From NCBI RefSeq assembly GCF_019399895.1, contig NC_091888.1:3008501-3072500 (forward strand): DNA of 64,000 bases. The letters are read 5' to 3'. Positions within the stretch are counted from its first letter, which is position 1. Each line of letters begins with the position of its first letter. The DNA is from Cardiocondyla obscurior. Its lineage: Eukaryota > Arthropoda > Insecta > Hymenoptera > Formicidae. Below the pieces are notes generated by a model that worked only from the letters and a program-made list of their open reading frames with translations, searched no databases and had not been told where the DNA came from. The position numbers and the translations under genes are program-made. Shown piece after piece: positions 10,348 through 23,052 of this stretch.

Positions 10348-11115
10348 TACAATATTTTATTTAAAGCAAGAGACAAATATAATTGTAAATTACATTCATT
10401 TATTTAAGCAATAGTCTACCGTGAAAGTGTAAAACCATTTCAATAAAATCAATTACATTCACACACAATCCGGCTCTGGTTTTTATTTGCTTAAGACTTG
10501 CGCGGCCCTATCCCAATAAATAAGATTAAATTCTTTTATTAAAGGGCCATAGACCGCACGCGTTTCGGAAAAGGCGTCAAAGCGCCTATTAAGGCGTTGA
10601 CACGAGATTCGAAACCTTGGCACGTGCGCCTCTGCCGCAACGATACAGTCCTTTCCTTTGTATCAGCGGAAATAAAAAGTTTTTGCCCTGTTGCATCGGT
10701 AACCTTCCGATTTTCTTAAATCTCTCTTGACTTTAGGCTTCGGACGTAACAGTTTTTTTTCCTATTTATTGTGGAAACTGAGTCATTTTGTTTTAAATTT
10801 TATATTTTTAGTTTTATTTGTTTCTTAATTTTAGAAGATTAATTAATATACAGAACTTATCAATCAATTGATGCAAAACAATAGCGCGTCTCTTAATATA
10901 TTTATGTATAATATAACAAAAACGTCAGAGCAAACAAAAAATCAATACATATTTATATATAATATAACCAAAGCTTCAGAATAAAAAAAAACAATACAGC
11001 TATCTCGCGGAAAAGAAAAGAAAAGTACGCCGACGATGACGAGAATGAAAAAGAAAATTGGCAATATAATATTTGAAATACAATAACTCAGCTCCTAGAC
11101 TAAATAGATAAAAAG
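10348..11115. other. Non-coding stretch with small hairpins
   Basis: No gene seen. The segment at 10500-10620 holds short inverted repeats (AAGGCGTCAAAGCGCCT and TTAAGGCGTTGACAC; AAATTCTTTTATTAAAGGGCC). AATAAA strings at 10442 and 10515 could be polyadenylation signals for the gag-like remnant. From about 10760 the sequence becomes AT-rich and simple. Confidence 0.35.
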
Positions 11116-11215
11116 TAAAAAAACTTTTATTAATAAAATCGAACCCAATCTTTCGAATAAACAAAGTTAGAAAAAAAAAAACGGTTTAGCCATTAAAGAA
11201 ATCTTAAAATCTCGT
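11116..11215. repeat. Right arm of the inverted pair with 8389-8475
   Basis: AAAATCGAACCCAATCTTTCG and CCATTAAAGAAATCTTAAAA are the inverse of the sequence at 8389-8475, with perhaps one difference in ten. Together the two arms would give an inserted unit with terminal inverted repeats. Confidence 0.6.
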
Positions 11216-11279
11216 CAGACAAGAACTCGGTCTTTCGCGTAAAATATACGCGGTAGTCTCGAAACTTCGTACACTTGAC

Positions 11280-11685
11280 GCGAGACACTACCGCGTCTCT
11301 TGATAATTAATACGGGCTGAGCACTCGAAGAAGCTGCCGGTCTACTAGCACGAGGCTCATTAAGCCGTGTGCAAAATCGGTGAGTTTTCTTGAGTTGCAC
11401 ACCGAATTGAGTGTCAACAAATCTATTGTTCCGTTGTGTGATCACAAAGAGACAAAGCCGATGAGTTGCACACGATGAGTAAAAGTTAATGAGAATTAAT
11501 ATCAAAACTGCACACGTGAGGCACACGAAGCATACTTGATAAACTCTGTACGATGATTAGGCAGGAAGACCCACGCGAGCCGGTATCGCCTTCAAGAATC
11601 GGAGGCGGCAATCGAACGCGGAAGTCGATATCAATCCGGAATGATTGGCCACGAGGTGCTGCCCCGTGGAGGGCCCAATTCTAAC
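11280..11685 (+). repeat. Direct repeat B, partner of 7545-8185
   Basis: Collinear with the right two thirds of repeat A, including GAGTTGCACAC, GATAAACTCTGTAC, GCCTTCAAGAATCGGAGGCG and the terminal CCACGAGGTGCTGCCCCGTGG. Divergence is substantial. The preceding 11235-11300 holds its own small inverted repeat (ACGCGGTAGTCTCG versus CGAGACACTACCGCGT). Confidence 0.5.
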
Positions 11686-12060
11686 TATTAGTGAAAATTC
11701 TAACATCTATCTTCCTTCTTTTCTCTACTTTTTCTTTTTCTCTCATTTTTATCTATCTCTCCTTTTCGCCTATTTCTTATTCTTTCTTCTTTCTCCTCTT
11801 CTGCTCTTTTCCTTCTAATCCTCCAATTTACCATATTTTTTTTATTTTACTCGGCTGTTTTCCCTCACACCTTCTCTTTCCCCCCTCCCACCTCTCTTTC
11901 TCACTCTCTTCTTTATTCACCTTTTTTACACTTAACCTCATTTTTACTTTTTTGCCTTTACTCTACATTTCTTAACTCTTCACTCTCTCATCCCTCTTTG
12001 CACAATCTCAGCACTATAAGTCTCTATTTCTTTTTCTTACTAATGGTACTTCTACCACGC
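11686..12060. repeat. Pyrimidine-rich low-complexity tract
   Basis: T/C-rich + strand (CTTCCTTCTTTTCTCTAC, CTCCCACCTCTCTTTCTCAC) with open frames made of F, S, L and P. It is a compositional twin of 1-1140. No gene. Confidence 0.6.
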
Positions 12061-12179
12061 CGCGTTTTGAAAACGGAATTCCAGGTTAATATAATATTAT
12101 ATTAACAAGTTTATACAGTTTAATAAAAATATTATTTTTTAAATAACAAATATTTGATAACAAGAAAATAAATTTTTAG

Positions 12180-12284
12180 ATAACTGAAGGTAAAGTTGAA
12201 ATTTATCATGTGGAAGGAAACCATATTACAATAATGGACCATGACAAAGTTATATCAACTATTAATGAAGAAGGATCAAAATAA
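12180..12284 (+). CDS. Last exon of a fatty acid synthase-like gene
   Basis: A splice-acceptor-like TTTTTAG ends at 12179. The next frame reads ITEGKVEIYHVEGNHITIMD then HDKVISTINEEGSK and a TAA at 12282-12284. This matches the C-terminal end of the thioesterase domain of animal-type fatty acid synthase, which releases the finished acyl chain. The EGNHITIM segment corresponds to the conserved block holding the catalytic histidine of the Ser-His-Asp triad (EGDHRT in vertebrate enzymes). Several AATAAA strings follow within 100 bp, consistent with a polyadenylation site. No upstream exon is recognisable, so this may be a stranded terminal exon, a pseudogene fragment, or the end of a gene with very long introns. 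Recognition is by motif from memory. Confidence 0.55.
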   Translation: MTEGKVEIYHVEGNHITIMDHDKVISTINEEGSK

Positions 12285-12939
12285 CAAAGATAACGTAATA
12301 TAGTAAATACAATATAACAATTTCTGTTAATATAAATGTATGTAACTAATTTTGTTTGCCGAATAAATAAGAATAAAAAATAAAGTTTTTTATTAAAAAT
12401 ATATCATTAAATGTTGCAGCGTTTCATGTCAAATGTACGCTCAACGAGATCTACTGTGTGTTCTTACGCGAGAGAAAGAGTTGGCGGTAGCTGCGCTTTA
12501 TCAGATAAACAGTTATTACTATCAACTTGTGGGGTTTCAGATACTTTATTTAAAGGCCGAAAATAAGTCATTTTAATTATTTAAATAATTTTTTTTGTAA
12601 AAAATTAGTCAACAAATTTGGTTGTCAGACGATTCTGCGAGTGGCAGTATTGTCAGCGTATTCTGTATTAAATTTGGTTATGGGATACAGACTAAATTCG
12701 TTCGCTTTGATAGTTGTCGGAAAATTGACTCTCTAGCTGGGTCTCCGCTGAGCCCTTGACTCACGTCCTCGTCACCGAGTTTTCGCAGTAATCGCAGATC
12801 GTGTCCTATCGCATCTTACACATTTACTTCTTAATAATTCCATTGTGACTTATTATTTGAGTCATTCACTTACAGTATAGTTTTTATTTATATTGATATT
12901 TTTGTTAATTAACAAATAGATATCTCCAAGATCGCAAGA
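12285..12939. other. 3' flank and unassigned sequence
   Basis: Begins with AT-rich sequence and AATAAATAAGAATAAA polyadenylation-like strings at about 12362-12378, probably the 3' untranslated region of the exon before it. The rest (12415-12900) is mixed sequence with no frame or repeat I could assign. Confidence 0.35.
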
Positions 12940-15885
<2,946 letters not shown>

Positions 15886-16640
15886 GTTATGTCCGAAATT
15901 TCGGGTTTATGTTTATTTATTATGCGGATTTGGTTTGATCTAGTTAGGTTCCGGAACGTTCAATAAAGGAAATAGAGTAAAGAAAAAAAAATTGAGTAAA
16001 AATTATATTTATTAACAAATTACTGGATTACAAAAGAGAAGGCAAAAAGCAATTAAAGAAGCGAAAGAAAATAGAAAAAAAGAGATAAGAAGACATTTTT
16101 TTAGAATTTTTTATTGACGCTTGTACAAGTTTGGGAGGGTTTAGCAACCTTTCACTTTTTCGTAACATTTACGTCGCTCCTTTGTATATATGTTCCCACT
16201 CACGGGGGTGCTTTTTGTACAGCAAATTCCGAGAGAGGGTGTTCCAGCAGCGCTGAAAATGCTGTAACCCGCTAAATCACCAGCATGCGACCCGTAAAAA
16301 TTTCTATCTGGCGCACCACAAGTTGCGGACGGGCGGTTGGAGGTTGTGCTTCTCGGAGAGCGCAACCACTGTTTTCTGCCCAAAGGCGGTGATGGAGGAC
16401 GCGGTACTGTCTATTATCAAATGTAAACTGTCTGGTTACCGACCGCATAATAATTACAGTAATCGGAAAAATTATCAACAGTATGATAGTCGCGGCTATG
16501 ATAATCCCGATTGAGCTGTCGATAATAATTGCGTGGACGGAGAAGTATAATCGTCAGTAGTTTTAACAATATTATACAGAAAAAAAAATAAAAAAAACAG
16601 TAAAAGATTCGATTTTAGCATTTTATTCGGCCGCACCGGA
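15886..16640. mobile_element. LTR-like fragment within purine tract
   Basis: This segment breaks the purine bias. It starts ATGTTATGTCCGAAATTTCG and ends CCGCACCGGACGTAATA, so the ends form a short imperfect inverted repeat (TTATGTCCG/CGGACGTAA), as seen at LTR termini. Its interior at 16141-16514 has higher GC and overlapping short frames on both strands, with scattered Cys and His (TCGAPDRNFYGSHAG on the - strand), possibly a wrecked Gag zinc knuckle. No target duplication is convincing. I rate it as a retroelement fragment with low certainty. Confidence 0.3.
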
Positions 16641-16980
16641 CGTAATAGAAACATGAAAAATAGAGTACGAGAGGATGAAAGGAAAATTGGAAGGAGAAAT
16701 TAATTTTTACAAAGAAAAAAGGTGGAAGATAAAGAAAATAGTGAGAATAAAAGAAAAGAGAAAATTATAAGAAAAAGAAGTAATTGAGAGGGATAAAAAT
16801 TGGCAGGAAAAAGATAAGTGAGAAGAGATGAAAAGATCAAAGAAAGTGTTGTGTTAGTTAAACAAGTAACTAAACTGTCGATAAAATAAATATATTTATC
16901 AATAGATGTTAAGTATAGAAATAAAATTAGAAACAAGAAAAAATGTAGTAAAAGTGTGCGTATAATTTGTTATACGTCTG
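16641..16980. repeat. Purine-rich tract resumes
   Basis: The A/G-rich + strand bias continues after the LTR-like fragment (GAAAAGAGAAAATTATAAGA), consistent with the fragment having inserted into the tract. No gene. Confidence 0.5.
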
Positions 16981-16996
16981 TTTTGGAAACATGTGA

Positions 16997-17548
16997 TTAG
17001 AAATTTATTGAGTCTTCCAGGATATTAGCGCCACCAAGGCGATTAAATATAAGTTGCTTTTCAAGTAGCAAAACAAAGAAAGTGCTGATCGCCGAGGATG
17101 ATATCGGCTTGATACAAGATGAGTTGATCAAGTACAAGTAAAAACGTACTAAGAATGTGTCAGAGCTTTCGAACATGAGATTGCATAAGCCATTGGTAAT
17201 ACAATTGTGACAATCCTGTGATTTTTGGTAACGACTAGCTAGTAAAAAATTCAGAACGACGCGGTTAGAATGTTGATTCAATGACGACACGCAAAGGAAA
17301 TATCGAGAAAAACAGTGTGGTTTGAGTGCACCAAGTTGCGGCAGATAGTCACGGGTTGATGCAAAAAAGAGAATAGGAGGAGAACGCGGTCCGAGCACCG
17401 CTTCTGTGCAATAACCACGTATACGCTTTATCTGTTTGAGGCAATGTTTCATATATGATGAATGCAGGATACTTGCGACTTGCTCTGTGAACTGTAAATT
17501 AAGCGCCATCGGTATTGAACAGTAGTGTATGAGGGATGGGAGAGACAA
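16997..17548 (-). CDS. Unidentified 183-codon open frame
   Basis: The frame starts MSLPSLIHYCSIPMALNLQF and ends GGANILEDSINF. Composition is not simple repeat: cysteine, tyrosine and hydrophobic residues are spread along it, with one fairly hydrophobic stretch (STFFVLLLEKQLIF). I do not recognise a family. It lies between repeats without evident promoter or splice context, and the + strand also reads openly for short distances (KVLIAEDDIGLIQDEL), so it may be chance or a relic. Shown because it is the longest non-repetitive frame in the 12-18 kb interval. Confidence 0.2.
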   Translation of the reverse strand: MSLPSLIHYCSIPMALNLQFTEQVASILHSSYMKHCLKQIKRIRGYCTEAVLGPRSPPILFFASTRDYLPQLGALKPHCFSRYFLCVSSLNQHSNRVVLNFLLASRYQKSQDCHNCITNGLCNLMFESSDTFLVRFYLYLINSSCIKPISSSAISTFFVLLLEKQLIFNRLGGANILEDSINF

Positions 17549-18352
17549 GAGAAATAAGCATACACATTTGACAAATAAATAAGGAATTTATGAGGCATAA
17601 AAACCCACTCCCGCATGGGAGGTGGAAAAAGCCAAAATCAAAGAAACAAATCTGAACAATGAATAAGATCACTAGGATAAAGAAAAACTTAAAGTTAACA
17701 TGTCTCTGAAACGCGAATATTACAAGAAAAATCAGGTACCTTATCGCCGCCAAATAGACTGTACGCTATTATACAAATCAGCCACGTGAGCGTGGTCTTA
17801 TCCTCCTTCTTAGCCAGATGGCCGTAACCGAGCTTCGTGTTCTCTTTCTTCGCGCACACACTAAACGATCTTTCTTCGCTCTACACCAAACAACAACGTC
17901 GATCGCTAATCAACCTCCGTAATCAAGACGCCTCGAGCATCGCACCAACGCTTACACAATTGGCGCACGCATTGGCACACGATTGGTTACCCGACAGCGA
18001 TCGTGGCCGCGCAGGAAATTCAAACAAAATCAGCCTGTCTCGAACAGGCAGACTGAACTTTGTTCTAAACATTCTAATAGACAAGTTAGTTGAAGATAAT
18101 ACGTTCATTTCCTATTTGTATTTTTATTGATTTTTTACTTTTCTCACTTCTCACGCTGGAGATGGGTTTTTATGCCTAATGAAACCATTTGTACACATAT
18201 CATTTTTATATGTATTATTGCTAAGCCTATTCCCGTAATTCACAGACCGTCTGTCTGGTTATCATTTAATCATACAGTCCACATAAAACGTTATATACAA
18301 AATCTAAAACGACGTCAAAGTATTTTAAATCATCTAAAATAATATTTATATT
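17549..18352. other. Unassigned; ends share an inverted repeat
   Basis: The string AGGCATAAAAACCCA at about 17592 returns inverted as TGGGTTTTTATGCCT at about 18163, so 17.59-18.18 kb may be a small inserted unit. Its interior (17760-18110) is of normal composition and partly GC-rich, with a 97-codon + strand frame from 17837 and an overlapping - strand frame, neither recognised. From 18200 the sequence is AT-rich up to the edge of the inverted duplication. Confidence 0.35.
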
Positions 18353-18764
18353 CACACAAAAAAATAAATTTTTGAAACAATGTAAATATGCATTGATCCA
18401 AATGTTTTTTATCCTTAAAATAGCGCCGAATATAAATATGTTTAAATGAAGAAAATATTATCCTTAAGAACAATTAAAAATATATTCTTTATTCAAAACT
18501 ATTTTTATTTTATTTAAGAAAAAATATTTTTAACTCAAAATCAAATTTTATTTTATTTAAGAATAAAGTTGCCTAGAAATAACTCCATATAATATATATA
18601 TTCTGTATGTATTCTATATAAAATAGCTCTGTATCTACATAAAATAATCCTCTCTATAAAAAATTGGTTTCTATACATATAAAAAGATACATATATTCTA
18701 TATAGAATCTATATAAAAGATATGTTCCCCTTTTTACAATATTGCAATGTATATACATACATGT

Positions 18765-21263
18765 TTATAATTTATGCCGAAAATTTATGTAACATTTACT
18801 ATTTGGACCTGTTCGCACATGAGTTGGTAAGTGACTCTGTAGAGAGTTTTGTTTAATATAAACCCATTGCTCAGAAGGTGTAACTTTGTACGCTTGAACT
18901 AAAGTAGAGTATAATAAAGTTTCAAAATTTTTCAAAATAAAAGAAATACTTTTTGTATCATTTTCAAATAAAATAAACTTAATTTGACCAAATACAGGAT
19001 ATTCTTCAGTAAAATGAGATAATAATACCATTCCTATCTTATAATGAGTACCTAACACATCAGCCCATTTTAAAACATAAATTTTATTGATAAATTTATC
19101 GGGTAAAAGATGAATAAATTTGTCATAATTTTCAGCCAATTTAGTAGAAATAATTTTTCCAGTTGATACTGTAAGTTTTGGTTCTAAGCCCTTTTGAGCA
19201 AGAAGACGGTGACAAAATTTTAATTGAGCTTTTTGAACTAATATCTCAAGCAAGTTTTTATAACAGCAATTGGCGCTAGCATATCGTATAGACGGTCTAT
19301 GTTTTGCTTCAAAACGCCAACATGACATAAACACTAAAGGTCCGATTTCTTCGCAACATTCATCATAATAAAGCATATTATGGTGTTTCGGTTTCAAAGT
19401 CTCATTAGGAAACAATTCCAAATATAATGAATGATGTTGAGTTATTATTCTTTTAAGAAATATCTTATCACTTACTCTTACAACAGGAGAAAAAAGAATA
19501 TTAACAATTTCAACAATTACTTCATAAAAACGCCATAATTGCTTATCTACAGTTGTAATGTAATCTCCGACCATAAGGCCAAAATGCCTCACAAAACACA
19601 GTGTCTCAGTAGCTGTAAATGAAAGATTTCCTTTTTTCAGATTTTTAATTTTAAGAACACTTGGTCTTTTTGATGCTTTACAATAGCCATAATGAAATCC
19701 TTGTATTCTATTATTTAATTCGTCGATCGTAAAGCGCTTCAGTTCAAATAATTTTAGAATTAACAAGGACATGTCATACTTCCACGATCCTTCATCAAGA
19801 TCATGCATTAAATCGTAGGCAATATTTTCAGTACAATGGAATGCCAAAAGGTCATTCCATATGCAATATGATTTTATACCTGTACTACTGAGGTCGTTTA
19901 TGGCTACATCTGTAGCATAATTTTGTCGATTCCGTAAAAGAGACGGATTTGCTTTTGTTTGAGTATGAGACACAGTTTTGTGAACTTTACATCTTCGACA
20001 ACAATAGTTTGCATTGAAAGAATTGCTAAATCCTAATACACTGTGTACAGCTTCATTATCACCTAAAAATATAGCAAGCGCAAAATAAACCTTTATTTCT
20101 GTAATGTCTACTATCACAGTAATTCTTTCCGTTTCAAGATAGTGTAATTTATGAAGAGTACGACAAAATAATTTATTATTTCCAAAATATTTATCTTGAG
20201 CATACGTTATTTGAGCTATAAAAATATTTTCGACCGCACCTCTGTCTTCAGGTGGTAAACAAGGTAAAAAATAATATAAAGCACCTATTTTATTAACGCC
20301 ATTGTGAGGAGAACACGTATCTCCGGTTTCAAAATCATCATAATAACATCCAATAGGAAGCAGAAATTTTCCAGCAAATTTGGGCTTAATTTTTTCTTTC
20401 CATAATTTGGCTTGAATTAAATTTTCAATAACAGAGCCATCTGAGTTTTCTAATTTATTTATATAAGACATTATTTTATTAAAGACACCTGGCAATTCTA
20501 AAAATGCACGTAAAACTGTACGTATAGGAACAAATTGGCCATAAAGATTAATTGGCTCTATTGATGTAGATCCATATGAATGTTTTGAATTTAAAGATTG
20601 ACCTATAATAAAAGATTCAGGTTTGATATAAGCACCGCATTTAGTAAATGTTTTAAATCTTAGATGTTCTGTTTCGAGACCGGAGTACATGTTTTTTAAA
20701 CAATGAATTATTTGTTGTACTTCTTTAAGAATGTTATTTTTTTCAGTTGGATTTTGAATCGCATTAAGTATTTTTCTTTCTAGAATATCCAAATAACCAT
20801 TACTGTCTACCATTTCAATCTGGTTTTCCACAATAAATTGAACATGCTGACGGGACATATTATCAATGCTATATAATTTAGCTAAAAATAAAATTGCACT
20901 ATTTGTGACTGAAGTAATTAAATCAGATTGGGTAAAATTTAAAGATTCTTGTTTTGTATTAGTTATTTGGATATCGGAACATACATCAGCAGTTTTACTG
21001 TTATTTTCATCATGTAGAATATTTTCTACATTTTCATGCTTGAGACGTTTGGTGGCAGCAACCAAATAATTATGAGAAACCAAATGTCGTTTTAAAGAAT
21101 GAAGTCGGCTAAATTTTCTAAAGCAATTAGGCTGAGCACATATAAGTTCACAAGTTAACAATTTATTTGAATGAAAAATTTTAATGTGAGCCACTAAAGC
21201 ATCACATGTTTGAACAGAAGCATTGCAAACAAAACATATGAACATTATAAAAATATTTAACAA
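18765..21263 (-). CDS. C2H2 zinc-finger DDE-type transposase (intact copy)
   Basis: An 832-codon open frame. Residues about 10-33 form a C2H2 finger (C-x2-C-x12-H-x4-H, CFVCNASVQTCDALVAHIKI plus FH) and residues about 42-65 a second (C-x4-C-x12-H-x3-H), suited to DNA binding. Downstream come blocks shared by a broad family of animal and fungal cut-and-paste transposases: GCYYDDFETGD, YFALAIFLGDNEAVHSVLGF, a cysteine cluster NYCCRRCKVHK, DLMHDLDEGSWKYDM and KPKHHNMLYYDE...WRFEAKHRPS. Acidic residues in YYDDFE, LGDNE, HDLDEG or RFEAKH are the likely metal ligands. The superfamily (CMC- or KDZ-related) is uncertain. Translation may start at the second Met (MFICFVC), just ahead of the first finger. 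The right-arm copy is broken, so this is the only intact one here. Confidence 0.75.
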   Translation of the reverse strand: MLNIFIMFICFVCNASVQTCDALVAHIKIFHSNKLLTCELICAQPNCFRKFSRLHSLKRHLVSHNYLVAATKRLKHENVENILHDENNSKTADVCSDIQITNTKQESLNFTQSDLITSVTNSAILFLAKLYSIDNMSRQHVQFIVENQIEMVDSNGYLDILERKILNAIQNPTEKNNILKEVQQIIHCLKNMYSGLETEHLRFKTFTKCGAYIKPESFIIGQSLNSKHSYGSTSIEPINLYGQFVPIRTVLRAFLELPGVFNKIMSYINKLENSDGSVIENLIQAKLWKEKIKPKFAGKFLLPIGCYYDDFETGDTCSPHNGVNKIGALYYFLPCLPPEDRGAVENIFIAQITYAQDKYFGNNKLFCRTLHKLHYLETERITVIVDITEIKVYFALAIFLGDNEAVHSVLGFSNSFNANYCCRRCKVHKTVSHTQTKANPSLLRNRQNYATDVAINDLSSTGIKSYCIWNDLLAFHCTENIAYDLMHDLDEGSWKYDMSLLILKLFELKRFTIDELNNRIQGFHYGYCKASKRPSVLKIKNLKKGNLSFTATETLCFVRHFGLMVGDYITTVDKQLWRFYEVIVEIVNILFSPVVRVSDKIFLKRIITQHHSLYLELFPNETLKPKHHNMLYYDECCEEIGPLVFMSCWRFEAKHRPSIRYASANCCYKNLLEILVQKAQLKFCHRLLAQKGLEPKLTVSTGKIISTKLAENYDKFIHLLPDKFINKIYVLKWADVLGTHYKIGMVLLSHFTEEYPVFGQIKFILFENDTKSISFILKNFETLLYSTLVQAYKVTPSEQWVYIKQNSLQSHLPTHVRTGPNSKCYINFRHKL

Positions 21264-21651
21264 ACTTAAATGACATATAAAAAGTAATAACCATACGTTA
21301 TACGCAATATTTTATACTTACATTAATAATTCTATAAGTGAAAGATGAATATTATACCAGAGTATATTATTCTATTCACTATTCAAAAATAGTACCTGTA
21401 TAAAAAAACAGAAATTTATTAGAAGTTTCTTGTATTTTATATACAAGAAATTAATATTAGTAGAAAATTATGTTATAAATAAAGCAAGATAAAGCAATAA
21501 ATGTTTATATTCAATAATAGATACTATTTTTTCATAGTAGAAATATCGCAAAATAACTGTTTTTATATATATCATTATACAAACTAAAAGAAAATCGTTA
21601 TCACATTTAATACTTTGGCAAAGAAATAAAACGCAATAGATAAAAACTATA

Positions 21652-22009
21652 TTAGCTTTTATCGTTCATCAATTCAAGTTTTTTTAAAAAGCTTGTGACT
21701 TTCAGAATATTCATATCATCTGCAGTTGTGAAAGCATATAGAGCTTTTTGAATAAGTAACCATATGTGATCACATTGTGCAGTATAAGCAATGTCTAAAG
21801 CAAAAAACGCCTTGAAGCATATATCTAATGCGTGCTGAAAGTTTTCTAATTTATAACAGAAGTTATCAATTACAACGAGTATTTCATCTATTGCAACTAC
21901 TTCCTTGCTAACATATAAAATATATGGTTGTGCAGAAGCAGATCGCCCAAAGTTATTATATGTATTTTCACATCTCTGCTTTATAAAGTTTAACACTTGG
22001 CCAGGAACC
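21652..22009 (-). CDS. Last exon of transposon partner gene (left copy)
   Basis: A splice acceptor (AACTTCAG on the - strand, just above 22009) precedes VPGQVLNFIKQRCENTYNNF, and the frame ends LKKLELMNDKS at a stop. The helical, cysteine-poor sequence resembles no enzyme; blocks such as EILVVIDNFCYKLENFQHAL suggest an all-helical domain. It lies about 390 bp upstream of the transposase start in the same orientation, as in the right arm. The exon is identical in protein sequence to 34798-35154. Here it is separated from its earlier exons by the solo LTR and lacks the 5' half of the gene, so it is probably not expressed as a full protein. Confidence 0.6.
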
Positions 22010-22056
22010 TGAAGTTATTAAAAATAATTTTTTTAATTATTTAACAGTAAATAAAG

Positions 22057-23015
22057 TGTGGCAAGAGCATACGCCTCACCACGAAAAGGGCTAACAACCG
22101 CCCTAGACGGCCGACGCCGTTTTCAAGATATACCGGCCGGAACAATGGAGGTTCGCCGGGCGACCACCGGCCCAACGATGGCGCGCGCCGTCGAGGTAAG
22201 AGTGGGAGCTCCCCCACTCTCATCTCGGCGGCTATATAAGCCGAGCTCACGGCAGAGCCAGTATCTTGTCTGATTCGAATCCTGATCCCGATCACATTCT
22301 CTAGCTCCGATAGGCTTCGAGCGCTCCCGAAGCCCTCTCTAGTACTCTTTGACTCGGGTGCTCCCGAGTCGTCCCCGGGCGCTCCCGGTGAGAGTCTTCC
22401 GCTGCTTTGGGCGCTCCCAAGGCAGAGTAACTTCAGGTTCCTGGAAACCTCGGGCGCTCCCAAGGCTCCACTACCGAGGCGACCGAATACCGCCGGCGCC
22501 CCCGGCTAGTCTGGGCCACCGAGATCCCCTGGACGGGCGCTCCCGTCCAGGCTATAGGATCTACCGTACGGCACACCGCCGACGACACCGCCGCGGTCGG
22601 GCGCTCCCGACTGCCGCTCTCCGGGTTATCCCGGACAACCTTCGGTTCTCTTGGACGGGCGCTCCCGTCTAAGCTTAGAACCTGCCGCACGACTCTTAGT
22701 CACCGGCATCGCCGCCGTCGGGCGCTTCCGACGGCCGCCATCTCCAGGGTACTTCGTGCCCACACGATCCCCCGGACGGGCGCTCCCGTCCGGCAACGGA
22801 TCCGCCGCGCGACAGTCAGTCGCCGGCGCTGCCGCGGTCGGGCGCTCCCGACCGCTGCCCCTCAAGCCAGCCCGAGCAACCTCGGACTCGCCGACGGGCG
22901 CTCCCGTCGGCCTACACCGCAACTAGGAGCCCGAAACTATTGCGCTCTTACGAACCCTGGCTCCGGCAAGCCTAAATCCGGCAAACTACGCGACACCGAA
23001 GTCGCTACCGTTACA
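22057..23015. mobile_element. 959-bp solo LTR in intron (left copy)
   Basis: The segment starts TGTGGCAAGAG, ends CTACCGTTACA (TG...CA) and is flanked on both sides by AAAG (22053-22056 and 23016-23019), a clean 4-bp target duplication. GC content is far above the surrounding intron. A TATA-like box GCTATATAAG is at 22231-22240 on the + strand. The inverse strand also starts TGTAACGG like the LTR at 5322-6447, and the TATA region is nearly palindromic, so orientation is unsettled. About 590 bp hold twelve near-copies of GGGCGCTCCC, each in a short palindrome. Open frames of about 70-140 codons across it are arginine/proline/alanine-rich by-products of GC content. Confidence 0.8.
22530..22910. 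repeat. Alternating hairpin ladder in the LTR
   Basis: Seven copies of GGGCGCTCCC (one with TTCC) start at 22535, 22599, 22657, 22720, 22778, 22840 and 22896. Spacing alternates between 62-64 and 56-58 bp. Flanking stems alternate too: GGACGGGCGCTCCCGTCC at odd positions and GTCGGGCGCTCCCGAC at even positions. The whole is a tandem repeat of about 121 bp with two hairpins per unit, with looser copies from 22320 to 22460. Confidence 0.85.
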
Positions 23016-23052
23016 AAAGAATTTAGAAAGCTAACAGAATAATAGACCTTAC

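Noticed and set aside
22041..22926. Overlapping R/P/A-rich frames in both arms (98-140 codons), looking like a duplicated gene family
   Set aside because: They occupy the GC-rich solo LTR and its hairpin repeats, are open on both strands and have no domain.
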